This document shows positions 5,976 through 10,498 of a DNA stretch of 10,498 bases, one piece after another. Within the stretch, counting starts at the first letter, position 1. Every line of letters begins with the position of its first letter. The notes below the pieces were generated by a model. It worked only from the letters and a program-made list of their open reading frames with translations, made no database searches and was not told where the DNA came from. The stretch lies in NCBI GenBank assembly GCA_038255145.1, contig JBBSLP010000107.1, positions 1 through 10,498 on the forward strand, in the 5' to 3' direction. This stretch comes from WHTX01 sp038255145. Lineage in GTDB: Bacteria; Actinomycetota; Acidimicrobiia; Acidimicrobiales; CAIXPF01. The translations under genes were made by a program, and so were the position numbers.

Positions 5976-6758
5976 TCAGCCGGCGCCGGGCAGGAACTCG
6001 GGCACCCCCACGAAGCGCAGGGTGGTCTCGATCTGGGGCGATGCCCGCACCACCCGGACGGCACCGCCCCGCTCACGCAGGCGGAGGTGCACGGCCAGCA
6101 GCACGCTGATGCCCAACGAGTCGAGGAACGTCACCTTGCTGGCGTCGACGTCGATGCGCCGCACCCCGGTGTCCACGATGCGCAACAGGGCCTCGCGCAC
6201 CGACGGGGCCGCGGCCAGATCGATCTCGCCGCTCAGCTCGACGACGACAGGGGGGGCATCCACGCCGGCTTCGTCCTCGTCGGCCGGGCCGCCCAGCTCC
6301 TCGATGAGGCCGTCGTGCCAGGGCTCTGGCGCCTCGCCGGCGGCTTGGGCGGTGAACTGGCCGAAGCCCCAGCGCCGCAGGGCCCGCACGTCGCGGGGGG
6401 CTCGCACGGTGAGCAGGGAGTGACCGGCCCGGCAGAAGGCGTCGGTCTCGTCGAAGAGGTCTCTGAGGCGGATCACGGCCTCGGCCGCGCCCTGCTGCAC
6501 CTGGTAATCGAGGTCGATGGTGTCGTCGCCCCGCTCGACGGCCGCGGCCATCTGCTCCTGGCGGGCTGCGCTGGCCCCGTCGTCGTCGGCCTGCAGCTCC
6601 TCGAGCAGGACCAGGAGACGGTCGGGCAACAGCCGGGCCGACTCCGAGTCGGCGCGCAACACGGCCAGCTCGCGCAGCAGGGCCTGGGTCTGGGCCGCAG
6701 CCTTGCGCTGCAACTCCAGGGGGACGCCCACCAGGCGGATGGTCAGGTTGGTCGTCAT
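5976..6758 (-). CDS. Anti-sigma factor antagonist: helical N-terminal region plus C-terminal STAS domain
   Basis: A 260-residue protein. Residues about 170-260 are a STAS domain with ELSGEIDLAAAPSV and FLDSLGISVLL; the phosphorylatable Ser is present (Ser214 after Asp213), so this looks like a working kinase substrate. Residues 1-155 are mostly helical and charged (LQRKAAAQTQALLREL, LLPDRLLVLLEEL), without a domain I can name. The layout, a helical sensory or oligomerising part followed by STAS, recalls RsbR-type stressosome proteins, but no sequence kinship is claimed. A Glu/Asp-rich linker near 150-168 separates the two parts. The ATG at 6758 overlaps the TGA of the upstream kinase gene (ATGA, 6755-6758), so the two are coupled and probably form a kinase-substrate pair. 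The C-terminus ends 24 bases from the convergent small STAS gene. Confidence 0.82.
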   Translation of the reverse strand: MTTNLTIRLVGVPLELQRKAAAQTQALLRELAVLRADSESARLLPDRLLVLLEELQADDDGASAARQEQMAAAVERGDDTIDLDYQVQQGAAEAVIRLRDLFDETDAFCRAGHSLLTVRAPRDVRALRRWGFGQFTAQAAGEAPEPWHDGLIEELGGPADEDEAGVDAPPVVVELSGEIDLAAAPSVREALLRIVDTGVRRIDVDASKVTFLDSLGISVLLAVHLRLRERGGAVRVVRASPQIETTLRFVGVPEFLPGAG

Positions 6759-7177
6759 CCCGCCGCTGCTCCGGCGGCCACGCCCCGCCACCCGTCGAGC
6801 TCGAACCACACCGTCTTGCCGTCCCCCGGTCGTTCATCGATGCCCCACCGCGACGACTGACCGTCGACCAGTTGCATGCCCCGTCCCGTGACCGCATCAC
6901 GCCCGTAGCGGCGCATGACGGGCAGGCGGGGATCGCCATCGGCCACGCCCACGCGCAGGCAGTCCTCGCCCACGAGCACGGTCACGGTGAAGTCCGAACG
7001 GGCGTGCACCACCGAGTTGGTGGCCAGCTCGGACAACAGCAGCAACGCGACCTGGGCCGACTCGGGATCGGCCCCGTGGATGAGCTCGGACAGCAGGCGA
7101 CGGGCGAGCCGTATGGAGCCCGCCTCGCACGGCAGGTCGACCAGCGCTCGCGTCACCCGGTGCTGCGGCTCAGCCAT
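6755..7177 (-). CDS. GHKL serine kinase, RsbW-like anti-sigma factor
   Basis: A 140-residue, single-domain GHKL ATPase of the RsbW/SpoIIAB group. The N box is LLLSELATNSVVHA (Glu50, Asn54), the G1 motif VADGDPRLP contains Asp80, the G2 loop is TGRGMQLV (97-104), and the closing GKTVWFEL matches other actinobacterial members. These proteins bind a sigma factor and use ATP to phosphorylate a STAS antagonist on Ser. Its coupled downstream gene encodes a STAS protein that keeps that Ser. The ATG at 7177 is preceded by AGGAGG, but at about 16 bases, farther than ideal; an in-frame extension to 7261 exists but lacks family similarity. This is the second anti-sigma-type kinase in the window. Which sigma factor each one binds cannot be told from sequence. 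Confidence 0.85.
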   Translation of the reverse strand: MAEPQHRVTRALVDLPCEAGSIRLARRLLSELIHGADPESAQVALLLLSELATNSVVHARSDFTVTVLVGEDCLRVGVADGDPRLPVMRRYGRDAVTGRGMQLVDGQSSRWGIDERPGDGKTVWFELDGWRGVAAGAAAG

Positions 7178-7283
7178 CTCACGTCTTTGCCTGCCTCCTG
7201 GCGCCGGACCGGGCCGCTCGGACCGGCTCAGAATAGCTCCGCACCTACCGGGTTGGACCATTCCGCTGCCACCTGCCCCTGTG

Positions 7284-7301
7284 CTACCCGCTCACGGGTA
7301 G
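7284..7301. promoter_or_regulatory. Perfect inverted repeat upstream of the kinase-regulator operon, candidate operator
   Basis: CTACCCG (7284-7290), a CTCA spacer, then CGGGTAG (7295-7301) form a perfect 7+7 inverted repeat, 70 bases before the GTG at 7372. A second perfect palindrome, GGGCTAGCCC, overlaps its end at 7301-7310. No T-run follows and no gene ends here on the plus strand, so a terminator is unlikely. NarL/LuxR-type regulators bind short inverted repeats, and such a regulator is encoded in the operon, so an autoregulatory site is a reasonable inference. Confidence 0.45.
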
Positions 7302-7358
7302 GGCTAGCCCCACCCGGGGATGCCGGGCAGCAGGATGGCCGCGGCCGCGGGCGGTGCT

Positions 7359-7364
7359 TACGGT
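7359..7364 (+). promoter_or_regulatory. -10 element for probable leaderless histidine kinase gene
   Basis: TACGGT fits TANNNT and ends seven bases before GTG 7372. No ribosome site is seen before any candidate start of the kinase. If this is the -10, the starts at 7354 and 7363 would lie upstream of the transcript. Confidence 0.35.
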
Positions 7365-7371
7365 GGGTCCC

Positions 7372-8703
7372 GTGGTCACCACCCTGCTGCACCCGTGGAC
7401 AACGAGCCGCACGTGGCGGGCGTTGGGCCATGCCCTGCTCGACCTGCCCTTCGCCGTCACCTTCGGTCCCGTCGTCCTCGTGTTCCTGGCCCTGTCGGTC
7501 GGGTTGTTCATCACCTTCCCGTTGGCGCTGCCCTTTGCCTGGCTGGCCTTCGTGGTGGCCCGGGGCTACGGCCGCCTCGAGCGCTCCCGGGTGGCCTCCC
7601 TGCTCGACGTGCACCTCGGCGACCCCCACCCACCCCTGGCCCCGGGCTCGTGGTGGGCCCACCTCAAGGAGCGGGTGCGCACCCCCAGCCGCTGGCGCGA
7701 GATCGCCTACCCCCTGCTGCACCTGCCCGTCGCCGGCATCAACTTCGCCGTGGTGGTGGCGGTGTGGGCCGGCTCCCTGACCCTGCTCCTGCTCCCCCTC
7801 TACGCCGGGGCCCTGCCCCGGGACCGGGCCGAGATGGGCCTGTTCGAGGTGCACCCCGGCGTCGGGGCGTGGACCGCCGGCGCCCTGGGCCTGGTGGGTG
7901 TGGTCCTGCTGGCCCCGTGGACCACCCTGGCCGTCGGCGCCGCCCTGGCCCGCTGGCTGCTGGGCCCCAGCCAGGCCACCCTGCACGCCCAGGTGGCCCG
8001 CCTCCAGGCCGACCGGGTTGCGGCCGAGGTCAGCCGCAGTGCCGCCGAGGCCGACCGGGCCGTGGCCGAGGCGGGACGGACCGCAGCCGAGGCCCACCGG
8101 TCCGCGGCGGTGGGCAGCGCCCAGTCCGAGCGCAACCGCATCGAACGGGACCTGCACGACGGGGCCCAGCAGCGCCTGGTGGCCCTGGCCATGGACCTGG
8201 GCATGGCCCGGGAGCGCTTCGACGAGCACCCCGAGGCAGCCAGGGCCCTGGTGGTGGAGGCCCACGAGGAGGCCAAGGCCGCCCTGGCCGAACTGCGGGA
8301 CCTGGTGCGGGGCTTCCAGCCCTCCATCCTCGAGGCCCGGGGCCTCGACGCCGCCCTCTCCCCCCTGGTGGCCCGCTCGCCGGTGCCCGTGCGCCTGCAG
8401 ATCGACGTGGCCCAACGGCCATCCATGGCCTGCGAGAACGCCGCCTACTACGTGGTGGCCGAGGCGCTGACCAACGTGGCCAAGCACGCCCGGGCCACCC
8501 TGGTCACCGTGGCCATCGCCCGCCGTGGCGACCGGTTGGCCATCGACATCACCGACGACGGCGGAGGAGGTGCCGAACCCTCGGCCGGCACCGGGCTGCG
8601 GGGCCTCGACGAACGGGTCCGGGCCCTGGGCGGGTGGACGAGGATCATGAGCCCGGTGGGTGGCCCCACCACGGTCATGGCGGAGCTCCCGTGCGCATCG
8701 TGA
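7372..8703 (+). CDS. Sensor histidine kinase, NarL-associated type (Sensor domain, HisKA_3, HATPase)
   Basis: A 443-residue membrane kinase. The N-terminal 200 residues have about four transmembrane helices, with the repeated arrangement (two helices, a soluble loop, two helices) of the actinobacterial putative-sensor domain. A heptad-like Ala/Glu/Arg coiled coil (about 215-245) joins it to the dimerisation helix, with the phosphoacceptor His262 in ERDLHDGAQQRL, typical of HisKA_3. The ATPase has AEALTNVAKH (N box), DITDDGGGG (G1) and GTGLRGLDERV (G2). All catalytic parts look intact. GTG starts exist at 7354, 7363 and 7372; I prefer 7372 because of the TACGGT element just before it. The gene overlaps the start of the response regulator by 13 bases, so they are coupled. 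The signal is not evident; envelope stress is a common theme for neighbours of DUF4097 proteins, but that is inference. Confidence 0.9.
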   Translation: MVTTLLHPWTTSRTWRALGHALLDLPFAVTFGPVVLVFLALSVGLFITFPLALPFAWLAFVVARGYGRLERSRVASLLDVHLGDPHPPLAPGSWWAHLKERVRTPSRWREIAYPLLHLPVAGINFAVVVAVWAGSLTLLLLPLYAGALPRDRAEMGLFEVHPGVGAWTAGALGLVGVVLLAPWTTLAVGAALARWLLGPSQATLHAQVARLQADRVAAEVSRSAAEADRAVAEAGRTAAEAHRSAAVGSAQSERNRIERDLHDGAQQRLVALAMDLGMARERFDEHPEAARALVVEAHEEAKAALAELRDLVRGFQPSILEARGLDAALSPLVARSPVPVRLQIDVAQRPSMACENAAYYVVAEALTNVAKHARATLVTVAIARRGDRLAIDITDDGGGGAEPSAGTGLRGLDERVRALGGWTRIMSPVGGPTTVMAELPCAS

Positions 8704-9333
8704 TCGCCGAGGACTCGGTCCTGCTGCGGGCCGGGCTGACCCGCCTGCTCGACGAGGCCGGCGAGGACGTCGTCGCCGCCGTGGACGACGCCGAGCTCCT
8801 GCTCGACGCCGTGGGTCGCCACCGCCCCGACCTGGCCGTCGTGGACGTCCGCATGCCCCCGAGCTTCACACGAGGGGGTCCGCGCCGCCCTGGCCATCCA
8901 GCAGCGCTTCAGCGAGGTGGGCATCCTCGTGCTGTCCCAGTACGTCGAGGAGCGCTACGCCAGCGACCTGCTGGCCAACGACACCGCCGGGGTGGGCTAC
9001 CTGCTCAAGGACCGGGTGGCCGACGTGGCCGACTTCATCGAGGCCGCCCGGCGCGTCGGGTCCGGCGGTACCGCCCTCGACCCCGAGGTGGTGGGCCAGC
9101 TCCTGGCCCGCAGCCGGCGCAAGGACCCCCTCGAGCGCCTGTCGGCCCGCGAGCGCGAGGTGCTGGGCCTCATGGCCGAGGGCCGCACCAACGTGGCCAT
9201 CGCCCGGGCCCTGGTCGTCAGCGACGGCGCCGTCGAGAAGCACGTGCGCAGCATCTTCACCAAGTTGGACCTACCCCCCGCCGAGGCCGACCACCGTCGG
9301 GTGCTGGCCGTGTTGCGCTGGATCGGGAGCTGA
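8691..9333 (+). pseudogene. NarL/LuxR-family response regulator, frameshifted as given
   Basis: The partner of the kinase just upstream. GTG 8691 opens a receiver with the acidic pair IAEDS and phosphoacceptor Asp52 in VVDVRMPP, and stays correct to about Phe59 (8867). From 8869 the homologous sequence continues in another frame: HEGVRAAL, the conserved Lys in GYLLKD, then a LuxR helix-turn-helix (LSAREREVLGLMAEGRTN to about 9270), ending at TGA 9331-9333. Joined, the protein would be about 214 residues, normal for the family. Two missing bases near 8868-8869 restore the usual MPPxxTxEGxRAA spacing best; one extra G in the five-G run at 8874-8878 would also restore the frame but shorten the loop. 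The first frame stays open into the DUF4097 gene, so automatic callers may report a false fusion or only 8917-9333. Because the kinase and the DUF4097 gene are intact, sequence error is as likely as true loss. Confidence 0.82.
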
Positions 9334-9338
9334 TCGCC

Positions 9339-10184
9339 ATGAGCACCACCGATGTGATCGAACCGTCTTCTCCCCAACCGACCACCATGGCCGGCGGTCC
9401 CCCGCCCCCGCCGCGGCCCGGGGTGCGCCGGGCGTGGATCGTGGCCGGCAGCATCATGGCCGTGGCCGCCCTGGGCTGGGGCACGCTCAACGTGATCAGC
9501 CTGCTGGCCTACGAACGCATCGACCGCCAGGTCGTGTTCGACGGGCCCATCCGGGTCATCGAGGTGCGGGGATCGGGCGGTTCGGTGCAACTGTCCCCGT
9601 CGGCCGACGACCGGGTCGTGGTCGACGTCCGGGAGTGGCGGGGGCTGTCGTCGCCCGACACCAGCGAGGCCGTCGAAGGTGACCGCCTGGTCCTGAGCGC
9701 CGACTGCTCCTCCTTCATCAACGCCTACTGCCGGGTGCGCTACGCCGTCACCGTGCCCGCCGGGGTCGATGTGCAGGTGCGCTCGTCGGGCGGGGGCATC
9801 TCGGCCCGGGGCCTCGACGGCGACCTCGACCTGTCCTCCTCCGGCGGCGGGGTGCGGGTGGAGGGGGCATCGGGCCGGCTGCGCCTGGATTCGAGCGGTG
9901 GTGGCGTCACCGCCGTGGCCCTGACCTCGGCCCAGGTCGACGCGTCCTCCAGCGGGGGCGCGGTGCGGGTGTCCTTCGCCCAGCCACCCCTATCCGTGGC
10001 CGTCGACTCCAGCGGGGGCGGGGTCACCGTGGAGGTACCCGACACCCCCGACGCCTACAGGGTCGACGCCTCGTCCAGCGGGGGGTCGACCCACAACGGC
10101 CTGCGGGTCGACCCCACCAGCGACAGGACCATCCGGGCCCGCTCCTCGGGTGGGTCGGTCACCCTGCGCTACCCCGGTCCCTGA
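9339..10184 (+). CDS. Membrane-anchored DUF4097-type beta-solenoid protein
   Basis: A 281-residue protein starting at ATG 9339, with GGGAG at 9325-9329 as ribosome site and five bases after the regulator stop. A Pro-rich cytoplasmic segment (11-27) is followed by one transmembrane helix (about 31-57), and the remainder should lie outside the membrane. From about residue 75 there are eight Ser-Gly-Gly motifs spaced roughly 18-25 residues apart (RSSGGGIS, SSSGGGVRV, DSSGGGVTA and so on), each followed by a short beta strand, the pattern of the DUF4097 repeat fold. Two Cys (in DCSSF and YCRV) before the main repeats could form a disulfide. Such genes often follow NarL-type kinase-regulator pairs in actinobacteria. 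Its position suggests an output or co-sensor of the two-component system, but its biochemical role is unknown. Confidence 0.85.
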   Translation: MSTTDVIEPSSPQPTTMAGGPPPPPRPGVRRAWIVAGSIMAVAALGWGTLNVISLLAYERIDRQVVFDGPIRVIEVRGSGGSVQLSPSADDRVVVDVREWRGLSSPDTSEAVEGDRLVLSADCSSFINAYCRVRYAVTVPAGVDVQVRSSGGGISARGLDGDLDLSSSGGGVRVEGASGRLRLDSSGGGVTAVALTSAQVDASSSGGAVRVSFAQPPLSVAVDSSGGGVTVEVPDTPDAYRVDASSSGGSTHNGLRVDPTSDRTIRARSSGGSVTLRYPGP

Positions 10185-10235
10185 TCGCCGCCTGTCCGGG
10201 TCGCCAGCCCGAAACCCCGGCGACGGTCCGAGGTC

Positions 10236-10379
10236 ATGCTCGACGCCTACGGCATCACCGAGGAGACGTGGCTGGAGGCGACGAAGGTCCAACCCCACTT
10301 CGCCATCTCCGAGACGCCGCACTACGTCCGCCGACACCACCGGCTACCGCTGAGGCTGCGTTCGCCGCGAGCGGGGTGA
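10236..10379 (+). CDS. Small unrecognised ORF, possible gene remnant
   Basis: A 47-codon frame from ATG 10236. I do not recognise the product. The first forty codons look truly coding: nearly all end in G or C, and the residues (GITEETWLEATK, then QPHFAISETPHYVRR) have the mixed composition of a folded protein rather than the Arg/Pro/Ala-rich shadows seen in wrong frames here. No ribosome site at a usable distance is visible: AGG lies only two to three bases before ATG. The last residues turn Arg/Pro-rich. It could be a small protein or the surviving piece of a larger gene whose upstream part was lost. It lies between the DUF4097 stop and the next promoter. Confidence 0.35.
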   Translation: MLDAYGITEETWLEATKVQPHFAISETPHYVRRHHRLPLRLRSPRAG

Positions 10380-10390
10380 CGACCCCGGCC

Positions 10391-10396
10391 TAGGGT
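10391..10396 (+). promoter_or_regulatory. -10 element for probable leaderless amine oxidase gene
   Basis: TAGGGT fits TANNNT and ends five bases before ATG 10402. No ribosome site is present in the short gap, which agrees with transcription starting on or next to the start codon. Confidence 0.4.
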
Positions 10397-10401
10397 GGCC
10401 C

Positions 10402-10498
10402 ATGGCCGACACCGCCGCCCGGGTCACGACCGCCACCACCCACCCCCTCGACCCGCTCTCGGCCGACGAGGTGCGCCGGACCGTGGAGGTGACCCTGG
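10402..10498 (+). CDS. Probable copper amine oxidase, N-terminal start (partial)
   Basis: Only the first 32 codons are in the window. After about twelve variable residues comes HPLDPLSADEVRRTVE, which closely resembles the start of the N2 domain in bacterial and fungal primary-amine (copper/topaquinone) oxidases, usually written HPLDPL followed by a Thr/Ser-x-Glu-Glu-like helix. These enzymes oxidise primary amines to aldehydes with release of ammonia and hydrogen peroxide. The catalytic Tyr and copper-binding His residues lie outside the window and cannot be checked. ATG 10402 follows TAGGGT by five bases and has no ribosome site, consistent with a leaderless message. No functional link with the upstream signalling genes is seen. 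Confidence 0.65.
   Translation, partial: MADTAARVTTATTHPLDPLSADEVRRTVEVTL

Noticed and set aside
5948..5979. Inverted repeat CTGACG/CGTCAG between the two convergent STAS genes, possible two-way terminator.
   Set aside because: Only six pairs with a 20-base loop, no T-run, and both arms contain the stop codons themselves, so it may be chance.
7178..7260. SigF-type promoter for the minus-strand GHKL kinase gene (AGCTAT and CGGTAG were considered as -10).
   Set aside because: No GTTT-like -35 at 14-17 bases from either; matches too weak to list.
7320..10184. A very long open frame on the plus strand across the kinase, regulator and DUF4097 region.
   Set aside because: Its first part is a Gly/Pro/Arg-rich shadow of the kinase frame; it is open only because of high GC. 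It carries real protein only at 8691-8867 and from 9339.

Overview
The window is high-GC DNA, with GC-rich third codon positions in every gene, many GTG starts and several starts that look leaderless (a TANNNT element 5-7 nt before the start codon). Together with an actinobacterial-style set of SigB/SigF sigma factor, GHKL anti-sigma kinases, a Sensor-domain NarL-type kinase and a DUF4097 protein, this points to an actinomycete-phylum bacterium. Acidimicrobiia is possible, but I cannot settle the genus from sequence alone. No tRNA, rRNA, insertion sequence, phage gene or CRISPR array is seen.

Layout. Bases 1-118 are the last 39 residues of a CorA-family metal transporter. Bases 227-997 encode a SigB/SigF-type sigma factor preceded by a near-consensus promoter for its own class. 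Converging on it from the minus strand (1688-1023) is a GHKL anti-sigma kinase with an unrecognised N-terminal domain, and its upstream region also carries a SigF-like promoter. Divergent from that gene are cheB (1828-2919) and cheR (2916-4862), overlapping by 4 nt: a receiver-less methylesterase with a C-terminal Cys/His cluster, and a methyltransferase fused to PAS, coiled-coil and PAS. The cheR tail overlaps the tail of a minus-strand OmpR-family regulator (5517-4849) whose receiver lacks the phosphoacceptor Asp. A divergent region with four CGTTGA direct repeats, mostly in 11-bp phase, separates this regulator from a small STAS protein (5628-5951). Two minus-strand genes follow, a GHKL kinase (7177-6755) and a helical-plus-STAS protein (6758-5976), joined by an ATGA overlap.

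The right part is an ordinary-looking three-gene operon, NarL-type histidine kinase (7372-8703), NarL/LuxR response regulator (8691-9333, frameshifted as given) and membrane-anchored DUF4097 protein (9339-10184), preceded by a perfect inverted repeat (7284-7301). The last 217 bases before the next gene hold a 47-codon ORF that may be a gene remnant, and the window ends in the first codons of a probable copper amine oxidase (10402 on).

How the genes may work together (inference). From 227 to 7177 the genes form a partner-switching stress module: one sigma factor, two anti-sigma-type kinases and two STAS proteins, interleaved with a CheB/CheR-PAS pair and an atypical regulator. No chemoreceptor, CheA, CheW or flagellar gene is present, and no PP2C phosphatase, so the CheB/CheR pair may feed into stress signalling rather than motility.
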